The notes beneath the pieces are model-generated. The model was not told the origin of the DNA. It made no database searches and saw only the letters and a list, made by a program, of their open reading frames with translations. This document shows, piece by piece, positions 15,304 to 22,972 of a stretch of 25,615 nt of DNA (the first letter of the stretch is position 1; each line of letters begins with the position of its first letter). This DNA is from an uncultured Bacteroidales bacterium (lineage in GTDB: Bacteria; Bacteroidota; Bacteroidia; Bacteroidales; UBA932): positions 1-25,615 of the forward strand of contig CAMJJO010000010.1 of NCBI GenBank assembly GCA_946406095.1, written 5' to 3'. A program made the position numbers and the translations under genes.

Positions 15304-16872
15304 ATGGACGAACAGAAAGTCGAAAAAGACCTTATCGTCGAAGAAAGCCTTGCGGAGGTGCGCATCGCGTTGATGGAGAACCATCGCCTGATCGAACTCA
15401 ACAGGGAATCGAACGAGGGTCACAGTTTTTCGGTGGGCAGCGTCTTCCTCGGCAGAGTCAAGAAGCTCCTGCCTGCCCTGAACGCGGCTTTCGTGGACAT
15501 AGGAGACAGCAAAGAGGCTTTCATCCACTACCTCGACCTCGGTTTTCATTTCACCGCCTTCGACACTTTCGTCAAGGAAAGCAATCCCAACAAGAATCTC
15601 AAGAATCTGTTCAGCACCACCAAACTCGGTGCCGTGCTCGAGAAGGAAGGCAGGATAGAAGACCACCTCAAGGTCGGGCAGATGATCATAGCCCAGATCG
15701 TCAAGGAGCCTATTTCCACCAAAGGATCGCGTCTTACTGCGGAAATTTCATTGGCAGGACGCAACATAGTACTGATGCCTTTTGCCGACAAGGTCAACGT
15801 GTCGCAGAAGATTTCCTCGAAAGAGGAAAAGAAAAGGCTGGAAACGCTGGTAAAGAGCATCCTCCCCAAGAACTACGGGGCAATCATCCGCACGGCCGCC
15901 GAAGGCAAGAACGCCAGCGTGCTCGTGGCCGAGGTGCAGAGCCTTATCGACAAATGGGAAGGTTCCTGGGAGAAGATCGCCAAATCCAAAGGCATTCAGC
16001 TTCTGTTCACCGAGTACTCCAAAACCACCACCATCCTCCGGGATCTGCTCAACGATTCGTTCAGCAACATCTACGTGAACGACGAGAAGATCTACGAGGA
16101 AACCAGAAAGTACATCTCCCTCATTTCCCCCGAGCAGGAGAAGATTGTCAAACTCTACGACGGCAAGGAACCCATCTTCGATCATTTCGAAGTGACGCGC
16201 CAGATAAAGAGTTCCTTCGGAAAGGTCGTCCCGATGAAGCAGGGTGCATACCTTGTAATCGAGAGCACCGAGGCGCTGAATGTCGTGGATGTAAACAGCG
16301 GCATACGGGCCAAGACCTCCGACCAGGAGGCGAACACTTTCGAAGTGAACAAGCTCGCAGCCGAAGAGATTGCGCGCCAGATGAGGCTGCGCGATATGGG
16401 TGGTATCGTCATCGTCGATTTCATCGACATGGAAACACAGGAGCACCGGAACGAGCTGTTCAAGTATATGACCGAACTTATGAGCACCGACCGCGCCAAG
16501 CATAACGTGCTGCCGCTCACCAAGTTCGGGCTTATGCAGATTACCCGCCAGCGCATCCGCCCCGTCACGGAAATCAACGTGATGGAGAAATGCCCTCTCT
16601 GCCACGGCACCGGCAAGATCACCTCTACCGTCGTAATCGACGAACAGGTGGAACGCCGTCTCGCCTACTATGTGCAGGAAAAGGGAATCCGGGAATTCAC
16701 CCTCCGCACCAGCCCTATTCTGGGGGCTTATCTCACACGAGGGGTGCTCGGATCATCCTACATCTCCAAATGGCGCCGCAAGTACCATTGCAAGCTGAAG
16801 CTGGTGGAATCCACCGCCAACAGCATCCTGCAATATGAATTTCTGAATGCAAAAGAAGAGGTCCTCGATTGA
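15304..16872 (+). CDS. rng: Ribonuclease E/G family endoribonuclease
   Basis: This 522-residue protein is of RNase G length and lacks the long C-terminal scaffold of E. coli RNase E. An S1-like domain is near residues 40-130 (SVFLGRVKKLLPALNAAFVDIG). Catalytic metal-binding aspartates are D329 (NVVDVNSG) and D372 (VIVDFIDM), spaced 43 residues apart as in E. coli. The zinc-link motif CPLCHGTG is at 430-437. It makes 5'-monophosphate-dependent cuts in rRNA precursors and mRNA. No separate promoter is evident, so it may be read from the HU promoter. The stop codon lies inside a terminator hairpin. Confidence 0.95.
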   Translation: MDEQKVEKDLIVEESLAEVRIALMENHRLIELNRESNEGHSFSVGSVFLGRVKKLLPALNAAFVDIGDSKEAFIHYLDLGFHFTAFDTFVKESNPNKNLKNLFSTTKLGAVLEKEGRIEDHLKVGQMIIAQIVKEPISTKGSRLTAEISLAGRNIVLMPFADKVNVSQKISSKEEKKRLETLVKSILPKNYGAIIRTAAEGKNASVLVAEVQSLIDKWEGSWEKIAKSKGIQLLFTEYSKTTTILRDLLNDSFSNIYVNDEKIYEETRKYISLISPEQEKIVKLYDGKEPIFDHFEVTRQIKSSFGKVVPMKQGAYLVIESTEALNVVDVNSGIRAKTSDQEANTFEVNKLAAEEIARQMRLRDMGGIVIVDFIDMETQEHRNELFKYMTELMSTDRAKHNVLPLTKFGLMQITRQRIRPVTEINVMEKCPLCHGTGKITSTVVIDEQVERRLAYYVQEKGIREFTLRTSPILGAYLTRGVLGSSYISKWRRKYHCKLKLVESTANSILQYEFLNAKEEVLD

Positions 16873-16887
16873 CGAGGACCTTTTTTA
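16859..16887. terminator. Terminator overlapping the rng stop codon
   Basis: AGGTCCTCG (16859-16867) pairs with CGAGGACCT (16873-16881) around a 5-base loop containing the TGA stop, followed by T6 and AT-rich sequence. This is a canonical intrinsic terminator whose left arm is coding sequence. It also faces the convergent fabF gene and may work for both. Confidence 0.88.
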
Positions 16888-16895
16888 TAAACCAG

Positions 16896-16982
16896 TTGCT
16901 TTTAGGCGAATGGCCCACGGGGTACTTTAGGGGCAGGGCCCCTAAAAGACTATTGCTTTCAGGCAAAAGGCCTGAAAGCAAT
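16896..16982. repeat. Duplicated hairpin module around the fabF stop codon
   Basis: A perfect 13-bp stem (16952-16964 with 16970-16982) contains the fabF stop. A second stem, TTTAGGGGC (16926-16934) with GCCCCTAAA (16938-16946), follows 3' of the gene. The segment 16953-16972 reappears at 16896-16915 with 17 of 20 positions identical. Together they resemble a locally duplicated 3'-end element between converging genes. Confidence 0.65.
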
Positions 16983-18215
16983 GCAGGCATTGTGACCCCC
17001 AAAGCCCAGGGAATCCGAGATGCCGAGGGTGAAGGGGTGCTTCTGCGCCTTGTTGGGAGTGTAGTCCAGGTCGCACTCGGGATCGGGAGTGTCCAGGTTG
17101 ATGGTCGGGGTGATGATGCCTTCCTTCAGCGAGAGCACGGTGGCGATAGCCTCAGCGGCGCCGGCGGCACCCAGCATATGGCCGGTCATGCTCTTGATGG
17201 ATGTGATGTGTGCCTTGTAGGCATCCTCGCCGAGGGCAAGCTTGTAGGCCTGGGTCTCGGAGGCATCGTTCAGGTGCGTTCCGGTGCCGTGCGCGTTGAT
17301 GTAGAGGACATCGTCCTTGCTGTAGCCGGCCTCTTCGAGGGCAAGCCTCATCGCATGGCTCTGGGTGGTTCCGTCCGGACGTGGTGCGGTGGAGTGGTAG
17401 GCATCGCAGGTGTTGCCATAGCCGACCATCTCTCCGTAAATCTTGGCACCGCGCGCCTGGGCATGCTCGAGGCTCTCGAGAACCAGCATGGCACCGCCGT
17501 CTCCCATCACGAATCCGCCGCGGTTCAGGTTGAAGGGCAGGGATGCGTACTTGGGATCCTCGGCACGGGAAAGGGCCTTGGCGTTCGCGAATCCGGCGAT
17601 TCCGAGGGGAATGGTGGAATATTCGCATCCACCGCTGATGATGGCATCCGCATATCCGAACTTGATCGCGCGATAGGCCTCTCCCAGATTATGGGACGAG
17701 GTGGCGCAAGCGGTTACGACATTGATGCAGGGGCCCTTGGCGTTGTTCTTGATGGCAATGTGCCCTGCCGCGATGTTGGAAATCATCGAAGGGATGAACA
17801 TCGGGGAGATCCACTGCCCGGAAGGATCCTCTATCATCTTCTGGGTTTCGCGGTACTGGATTTCGAAACCGCCTATGCCGGAACCCACATACACGCCGAG
17901 GCGGAACGGGTCGATGTTGGCATCTTCGCCTTCGCTGCGGAGGCCTGCATCCTGCATTGCCTGCCAGGCAGCGGCCACACCGTACTGGGTGAACATTCCC
18001 TGCTTGCGTGTGAAGGGCTTGTCCATTCCGAAAGCGAGGGGGTCGAAATCCTTTATCTTACCTGCTATATGGACGGGAAGATTCGATGTGTCGAATTCTG
18101 TTATGTTATCGATTCCGCACACACCATTTTTAAGATTATTCCAGAAAGTGGGGACATCGTTTCCGATAGGAGAAATGATTCCCAATCCTGTAATTACAAC
18201 TCTATGCTCTTTCAT
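16959..18215 (-). CDS. fabF: 3-oxoacyl-ACP synthase II (KAS II)
   Basis: The 418-residue protein has the KAS I/II layout. The nucleophile is C170 in VVTACATSSH, and the decarboxylation histidines are H309 (INAHGTGTHLND) and H346 (SMTGHMLGAAGA). The C-terminal GISDSLGFGGHNACIAF gate is typical. It elongates acyl-ACP with malonyl-ACP in type II fatty-acid synthesis. No acpP gene is adjacent, unlike the frequent acpP-fabF pair; fabH lies immediately upstream on the same strand (38-base gap). It has its own TATATTTG promoter box. The last codons sit in a strong hairpin. Residue 313 is His (TGTH) where FabF often has Pro; this should be tolerated. Confidence 0.96.
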   Translation of the reverse strand: MKEHRVVITGLGIISPIGNDVPTFWNNLKNGVCGIDNITEFDTSNLPVHIAGKIKDFDPLAFGMDKPFTRKQGMFTQYGVAAAWQAMQDAGLRSEGEDANIDPFRLGVYVGSGIGGFEIQYRETQKMIEDPSGQWISPMFIPSMISNIAAGHIAIKNNAKGPCINVVTACATSSHNLGEAYRAIKFGYADAIISGGCEYSTIPLGIAGFANAKALSRAEDPKYASLPFNLNRGGFVMGDGGAMLVLESLEHAQARGAKIYGEMVGYGNTCDAYHSTAPRPDGTTQSHAMRLALEEAGYSKDDVLYINAHGTGTHLNDASETQAYKLALGEDAYKAHITSIKSMTGHMLGAAGAAEAIATVLSLKEGIITPTINLDTPDPECDLDYTPNKAQKHPFTLGISDSLGFGGHNACIAFRPFA

Positions 18216-18234
18216 CTCAAGTAATTATATCATG

Positions 18235-18264
18235 CAAATATAGTAATAATTTCCTAGACTTCAA
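18235..18264 (-). promoter_or_regulatory. Promoter of fabF, overlapping the fabH 3' end
   Basis: Minus-strand TATATTTG (18242 to 18235) is preceded by TTG (18264-18262) with a 19-base spacer. The -33 part lies inside the last codons of fabH. The ATG of fabF begins 20 bases after the -7 box. Confidence 0.65.
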
Positions 18265-19201
18265 GGACGGCCGTGGCACTCAGAAGGCCGGCTCCGAACG
18301 CGCTGAACACCAATATGTCGCCCTTTTTGAACATCCCGGCACGCTTGCATTCATCCAGCAGGATGGGGCAGGATGCCGAAGATGAATTCCCGTGATCTCG
18401 TATGTTGGAAGGGAACTTTTCCCGGGGAAGGCCGAGCCGCTCGCGGATGCCGTCCATTATGCGCTGGTTTGCCTGATGGATCATAAAGTAATCCACCTGG
18501 GAGGGTTGCAGGCCGCACTCCGCCAGGATTTCGGTAATGTCGCGGACGGAGGTCGTCACTGCAAAACGGAACACTTCCCTGCCATGCATCACCATGGGAA
18601 CGGTCTCCTCTTCTTTATTGATGTATGGTGTGGGCTGGAGGACGTGCTTCTCGTAGATCTTGTCGGGATCCGGCTGGGCGCTGAGGCGGGTGGCGCGGAG
18701 ATTGTCGCCCTCGCCGAACACCGCCGCTCCGGCACCGTCGCCAAACAGCACGCAGACGCTGCGGTCGGACCAGTTGATCATCCTCGAAGGCTCCTCGGCG
18801 CAGACAATCAGCACCTTGCGCACCTTGCCGCTGCGGAAGAAACTGTCGGCCATGTCCATGGCATAGATGAATCCCGGGCATGCGCAGTTGATGTCGTAGG
18901 CAGGGCAGGAAATGCCCAGATTGTATGCCACGATGCATCCGAGCGAGGGCGTGATGAATTCGTTCACCACGTTCGAGCATATTATCAGGTCTATTTCCGA
19001 AGCCTCGATGCCCGCGTCGGCGATAGCCTTCCGTGCGGCATCCGTGGCCAGGTCTTCCAGTTTTTCGTCGCTTATGACATGGCGGGACTTTATCCCTGTG
19101 CGGGGATAGATCCATTCGTCGTTCGTATCCAGGAATTTAGAAAGGTCGTCGTTGCTGACCTGTGTCCTCGGAAGAGAGCTTCCGGTTCCTAAAAGTTTCA
19201 T
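18254..19201 (-). CDS. fabH: 3-oxoacyl-ACP synthase III (KAS III)
   Basis: The 315-residue enzyme carries the FabH catalytic triad: C108 (INCACPGFIYA), H242 (MIHQANQRI) and N272 (HGNSSSAS, where GNTSAAS is usual). NDEWIYPRTGIKSRH and LFGDGAGAAVF are also family hallmarks. It condenses acetyl-CoA or a branched-chain acyl-CoA primer with malonyl-ACP to start fatty-acid synthesis; branched primers are common in Bacteroidota, but specificity is not visible here. It lies between lnt (63 bases upstream) and fabF on the same strand. A TATATTTG box precedes it. Confidence 0.96.
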   Translation of the reverse strand: MKLLGTGSSLPRTQVSNDDLSKFLDTNDEWIYPRTGIKSRHVISDEKLEDLATDAARKAIADAGIEASEIDLIICSNVVNEFITPSLGCIVAYNLGISCPAYDINCACPGFIYAMDMADSFFRSGKVRKVLIVCAEEPSRMINWSDRSVCVLFGDGAGAAVFGEGDNLRATRLSAQPDPDKIYEKHVLQPTPYINKEEETVPMVMHGREVFRFAVTTSVRDITEILAECGLQPSQVDYFMIHQANQRIMDGIRERLGLPREKFPSNIRDHGNSSSASCPILLDECKRAGMFKKGDILVFSAFGAGLLSATAVLEV

Positions 19202-19230
19202 TTTTCAAGTTCAGGTTTAAGTTGGCAGTG

Positions 19231-19238
19231 CAAATATA
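19231..19238 (-). promoter_or_regulatory. -7 box of fabH
   Basis: Minus-strand TATATTTG ends 29 bases before the fabH ATG in the 63-base gap after lnt. No good -33 element is seen at 19-21 bases. Confidence 0.55.
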
Positions 19239-19264
19239 AATAATTCTGCCAAAAAAACCTACAA

Positions 19265-20863
19265 CTATCTCCTGCTTCCGATAAGCAGCCTCACCAGAAG
19301 CGCCAGAGCCAGCAGGAGGAAAGCGAATGTGCAGACGCGCCCGACGATATCGCCGTAACGCACGAAAACGGTCTCCCCGGAATTGAGGTTCACCACTCCG
19401 CTCAACACGGCCTTCTGCCACCAGGGGCCCTTCTGCACCACATCCCCACGCTGGTCGATGAAAGCGGAGATGCCGGTGTTGCCGCAGCGGGCGATGTCCC
19501 TGCGGGTTTCGATAGCGCGCAGGCAGGAATAGCTGAAATGCTGCCTGTAGCCGGGCGTATCCCCCCACCAGGCATCGTTGGTGATGACCGTCAGAAGTTT
19601 TGCACCCTTGCGCACATATCTCGTGCAATATTCACCGTAGACTGATTCGTAGCATACTGCGCATCCTACGGGGACATCCCCATAGTGAAGGCAGGATATC
19701 TCCTTCTGGCCGATGCAACGGCCCATCACTCCTCCGAGTTTGTCGTCTATCGGCACGAAGACTTTCGGGTATGGGGTGAGTTCCGTGCCCACTACCAGTT
19801 TGCTTTTATGGAACACTTCCGCCTTTCCCGAGGTGTCCGTCATGATGGCGGAATTGTGGTTTTCCACCCATCCGTTGCCGTATTTCCGTGCGAGGATGGA
19901 GGGCGCGCTCCGCTGGCCGTACACCTGATAGGTGGAAGCGCCGAACAGCAGGCTTGCACCGGGATGCCTGCCCAGGAAATCCTGAAAGGCCCGGAAGGTC
20001 TTTCCGTCCGGGATCATGTCCAGAAAAACATCCCCCGTAAAAGTCTCTGGGGCCAGCAGCAGGCCGTTCCACTCCCCCTCCGGCAGCGTCTGCTCATACA
20101 GGGCAAGCAACTCCGCCGTCTGCTCCGCCTGGCTCTTGCTCTTGAATTTCTCGTACGGGTCGAAATTTGGCTGGCCGATCACTACCGGCACCTGCCCTTC
20201 GCTGACCTCGTCGTAGTGGTGGTAGATGTAGGCCGATGAAGCATAGGGAACGGCGAAAACCGCCACCGTCCAGACCATAGCCGCGGCGCGTGCCTTGCCA
20301 TTCCAATGCGCCCAGTCCCCTTCGAGGAAGGCCTTGATCATCAGGAAGATGGCAATGTTGCACGCCCATACCCATGCGGACCCTCCGAGACTGCCGGTGA
20401 ACTCATACCACTGGATGCTGCGGGTGCTCTGAGCGAAGGCATTGCCCAGCACCAGCCAGGGCCAGGAAATCTGCGCGCTCTGGAGGTACCACCTCTCCCA
20501 GGCTATCCACGCCACTGCCAGGAAAAAGTACGGGAGGATGCCCCTGAAACGCCTTTTGCACAGGCGGAACAGCCCGAAGACTATGGACATCTGCAGGGCA
20601 TTCGCCAGCACTGCGAAGATTGCGCCTCCAAGGGTCGCGTTGGCCACCCACCATGTAGTGACGGCGTTCCAAAGCACGAAGAAGGAGTAGTGCCAGATGC
20701 GGAAACGGCGGACATTGTTGATGCTGGCGATATGGTCGGCGCAGAGCAGGGGCACAAGGCCAATGAGGGCCAGTCCGCCGCAGTGCGGCACCAGCCACGG
20801 AAGACTCATCAGCGCCGCCGACAGCAGCACGCAGATCCACATTGCAAGCCTGACTTTTCTCAT
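19265..20863 (-). CDS. lnt: Apolipoprotein N-acyltransferase
   Basis: I start the gene at ATG 20863, which overlaps the rluD stop (ATGA); an open frame further upstream is only rluD read in another phase. The 532-residue protein has a run of N-terminal membrane helices (about 5-210). A nitrilase-type periplasmic domain (about 225-490) carries the catalytic triad E273 (LLAPETF), K353 (FHKSKLV) and C404 (AVCYESVYG). A final membrane helix (about 508-528) ends in Arg residues. It adds the third acyl chain to lipoproteins in the inner membrane. It is translationally coupled to rluD. Confidence 0.94.
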   Translation of the reverse strand: MRKVRLAMWICVLLSAALMSLPWLVPHCGGLALIGLVPLLCADHIASINNVRRFRIWHYSFFVLWNAVTTWWVANATLGGAIFAVLANALQMSIVFGLFRLCKRRFRGILPYFFLAVAWIAWERWYLQSAQISWPWLVLGNAFAQSTRSIQWYEFTGSLGGSAWVWACNIAIFLMIKAFLEGDWAHWNGKARAAAMVWTVAVFAVPYASSAYIYHHYDEVSEGQVPVVIGQPNFDPYEKFKSKSQAEQTAELLALYEQTLPEGEWNGLLLAPETFTGDVFLDMIPDGKTFRAFQDFLGRHPGASLLFGASTYQVYGQRSAPSILARKYGNGWVENHNSAIMTDTSGKAEVFHKSKLVVGTELTPYPKVFVPIDDKLGGVMGRCIGQKEISCLHYGDVPVGCAVCYESVYGEYCTRYVRKGAKLLTVITNDAWWGDTPGYRQHFSYSCLRAIETRRDIARCGNTGISAFIDQRGDVVQKGPWWQKAVLSGVVNLNSGETVFVRYGDIVGRVCTFAFLLLALALLVRLLIGSRR

Positions 20864-22026
20864 TGCTCTTCCTCCTCTTCCGGCATGTTGCCGGCATATT
20901 TCCGCCATTTGTCCAGCAGGGCCGTCATGTCTGCGGGAACGACCGAATCGAACTGCAGCCATTTCTTCGAAACAGGATGCTCGAAGCCCAAAGTCTTCGC
21001 ATGCAGGGCCTGCCGGGGGCAGATTTCGAAACAGTTCCTGATGAACTGGCGATATTTGGAATAGATTGTTCCCTTACGGATTTCGGCACCCCCATAGCGT
21101 TCGTCGTTGAACAGGGGATGCCCGATGGATGCCATATGGACGCGGATCTGATGCGTGCGCCCGGTCTCCAGCCGGCATTCCACCAAAGTGATGAAGCCGA
21201 AACGCTCCAGCACCTTGTAGTGAGTGACGGCGTGCTTCCCTTCGTCGGGATTGTCCGTCACTTTGAAGCGCAGGCGGTCGTTGGGGTCGCGGGTGATGTT
21301 CTTGTCGATGGTGCCCTCCGCCTCTTTGATATCGCCCCAGACTATGGCATGGTAGCATCTTTCGGTGGTATGGTTGAAAAATTGCTTGGCCAGCTTGAGC
21401 TGCGCTTCGTCGTTTTTAGCGACCAGCAGCAGTCCGCTGGTGTCCTTATCTATACGGTGAACCAAGATGCCGGCTTTTTCCGGGTCTGCCGCGGCAACGG
21501 GGTCCGATGCGGACGCCATATCCGCCCTCGGATGTAGAGGGAGGGGCCCACCGGAGGTGGGAGGGGCCGTCAGGCCGGCTTGAGCATCGGACACCGCTGC
21601 CGTGGCCGGTCGATTGAAATGGTAAAGGAGAGCATTGACCAGGGTGCCGTCGAAGTGGCCGTGGCCGGGATGCACCACCATGCCGGCAGGCTTGTTCACC
21701 ACCAGCACGTCATCATCTTCATATACTATATCGAGGGGAATGTCCTGCGGCACGATATCCACCCCGCGGCGGCGGTACGGCATCACGAAACGGATGACAT
21801 CCCCGGGACGCACCAGCAGATTGGCCTTGGCCGTCTTATCCCCCACCTTCACATATCCTTCCTTGATCGCACACTGGATACGGTTGCGGGAGGTGTCTTC
21901 CAGATGGGCCGACATGAACTTGTCGATGCGGATGGGCTCCTGCCCGGCATCGACATTCAGCCGAAAATGCTCGAACATACCCTGTTCGGCATCCTCAATC
22001 AGTTCATCATCGGTCCAGTCTACCAT
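20860..22026 (-). CDS. rluD: RluA/RluD-family 23S rRNA pseudouridine synthase with an in-frame insertion
   Basis: The 388-residue protein has an N-terminal S4 domain (about 30-80: IRIDKFMSAHLEDTSRNRIQ) and a pseudouridine-synthase domain with VVNKPAGMVVHPGHGH and the catalytic motif HRIDKDTSGLL (Asp193). RTHQIRVHMA is near the C-terminus. RluD-type enzymes modify helix 69 of 23S rRNA; the exact target here is inferred. Between NALLYHF and GILVHRID lie about 45 residues rich in Ala, Pro and Gly (139-184) where relatives have some 12-15, bounded by an inverted repeat in the DNA. The frame stays open. The start lies 5 bases after the PASTA gene stop and the end overlaps lnt by four bases. Confidence 0.92.
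   Translation of the reverse strand: MVDWTDDELIEDAEQGMFEHFRLNVDAGQEPIRIDKFMSAHLEDTSRNRIQCAIKEGYVKVGDKTAKANLLVRPGDVIRFVMPYRRRGVDIVPQDIPLDIVYEDDDVLVVNKPAGMVVHPGHGHFDGTLVNALLYHFNRPATAAVSDAQAGLTAPPTSGGPLPLHPRADMASASDPVAAADPEKAGILVHRIDKDTSGLLLVAKNDEAQLKLAKQFFNHTTERCYHAIVWGDIKEAEGTIDKNITRDPNDRLRFKVTDNPDEGKHAVTHYKVLERFGFITLVECRLETGRTHQIRVHMASIGHPLFNDERYGGAEIRKGTIYSKYRQFIRNCFEICPRQALHAKTLGFEHPVSKKWLQFDSVVPADMTALLDKWRKYAGNMPEEEEEQ
21485..21609. repeat. Palindrome-bounded GC-rich insertion inside rluD
   Basis: Arms at 21485-21510 and 21584-21609 are inverted copies pairing at 21 of 26 positions; the inner nine (GTCCGATGC and GCATCGGAC) are perfect. The interior has further small stems (CCCACC with GGTGGG around GGA) and a direct repeat GGGAGGGGCC-like pair. 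The element is translated in frame within rluD and coincides with residues absent from typical relatives. Confidence 0.6.
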
Positions 22027-22031
22027 AATGG

Positions 22032-22844
22032 CTATTTCGACAACTCGGCAATCTTGCTCTCCTCGGTAGTCAGCCAGAGGGAAACCGAGGCGCCCATGGT
22101 CTGGGGCCCGCCCGCCTGGCTCGGAGACTGCTTGTAGACTACGGCATTGAGCGAGTCGCTGTAAGTCTTTATCTGCTTATCGAAACTGAGCTTGCCCACG
22201 TTCAGGGAATGATCGTGGATGGCATCCACCGCACGGAGATACTTAAGCCCCTTTACATCAGGAGCATAGGTGCGGTTGTCATCGCTGTTCAGGCCGACCA
22301 TCAAGTCTATTACCGACCCGCTTTCTATCTGCGTGCCCGCAGGAATCTCCCGGCTGTTGTAGAGCTGCCGGAGGACGTTGTTGGTGGCTATGTCGTTCAC
22401 ATAGATGAGGCGCCCGAGATTGAGCCCGCGGGATGCGAGTTCCGCTTTGGCCTGACGCATCGAATACCCGACCAGCAGAGGCATGGTAACCTCCTTGGCA
22501 GTCTTGGCGTTGGTGGTGAGGGAAATGGTGCGGCCCTTCTTCACGTTGCTGCCGCTCTTGGGGAACTGGGCGAACACCGCGCCTTTCTTCATCCTGCGCA
22601 CATAAACGGAATCCCCTATCTCCACCCGGAGACCTATACGTTCCGCATTGTAGCGGGCCTCGTCGTAGGTCATGTTGGTGAAGTCCGGGACAGTGATTTC
22701 CTTGTTGTGCTGAGTGCCTATATTAAGCAATATGTTCGCTATCACGAGAATCGCGACCACGAACACGACTGCCAATATCAGATTGCGGACAATCCAGTTG
22801 GAAAGGATTCCGCCCTTTTTGTTTTCTTTCTTTGACTCTGCCAT
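22032..22844 (-). CDS. Membrane-anchored PASTA-domain protein
   Basis: I start at ATG 22844 (MAESKKENKKGG, 270 residues); a TTG nine bases upstream is part of the promoter -7 box. A short Lys-rich cytoplasmic tail precedes one transmembrane helix (about 17-38, VRNLILAVVFVVAILVIANI). Three PASTA repeats follow outside: about 48-115 (ITVPDFTNMTYDEARYNAE), 116-190 (VTMPLLVGYSMRQAKAELAS) and 191-262 (YAPDVKGLKYLRAVDAIHD). PASTA domains bind muropeptides or cell-wall proteins. Unlike Gram-positive PASTA proteins, there is no kinase or transpeptidase domain. It lies directly upstream of rluD, a common Bacteroidota order. The role is unknown, probably envelope related. Confidence 0.93.
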   Translation of the reverse strand: MAESKKENKKGGILSNWIVRNLILAVVFVVAILVIANILLNIGTQHNKEITVPDFTNMTYDEARYNAERIGLRVEIGDSVYVRRMKKGAVFAQFPKSGSNVKKGRTISLTTNAKTAKEVTMPLLVGYSMRQAKAELASRGLNLGRLIYVNDIATNNVLRQLYNSREIPAGTQIESGSVIDLMVGLNSDDNRTYAPDVKGLKYLRAVDAIHDHSLNVGKLSFDKQIKTYSDSLNAVVYKQSPSQAGGPQTMGASVSLWLTTEESKIAELSK

Positions 22845-22850
22845 AGCATA

Positions 22851-22881
22851 CAAATATAGTCAAACTTGGCGACTAATACAA
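22851..22881 (-). promoter_or_regulatory. Promoter of the PASTA-rluD-lnt operon, nearly abutting the start codon
   Basis: Minus-strand TATATTTG (22858 to 22851) with TTG (22881-22879) and a 20-base spacer fits the Bacteroidetes consensus. Only six bases separate the box from the ATG at 22844, so the mRNA should be leaderless or nearly so. The -33 end touches the 14-bp palindrome at 22881-22916. Confidence 0.6.
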
Positions 22882-22968
22882 TTTGTTCCCGAAATACGGC
22901 TGTTTCGGGAACAAATAGTAAAAAACGGAAGACTTGTTCCCAAATACTGCCGAAAACGGGAACAAAAG
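22881..22968. repeat. Two related hairpins between the OMP gene and the PASTA operon
   Basis: Hairpin A: 22881-22894 pairs perfectly with 22903-22916 (14 bp, core TTTGTTCCCGAAA). Hairpin B: TTGTTCCC (22934-22941) pairs with GGGAACAA (22958-22965). Both share the TTGTTCCC/GGGAACAA stem and an AAATAC-GC loop region. B is 8 bases after the OMP stop and may terminate it. A overlaps the -33 of the next operon. Confidence 0.75.
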
Positions 22969-22972
22969 ACGG

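Noticed and set aside
16869..18224. Open frame antisense to fabF starting inside the rng terminator
   Set aside because: fabF is unmistakable on the other strand and the antisense product has no recognisable motif.
20864..20962. Upstream extension of lnt
   Set aside because: These codons are rluD sequence in another phase, and ATG 20863 gives the standard ATGA overlap and a proper first membrane helix.
22845..22853. TTG start for the PASTA protein
   Set aside because: The TTG is the end of a TATATTTG promoter box; ATG 22844 gives a typical Lys-rich N-terminus.
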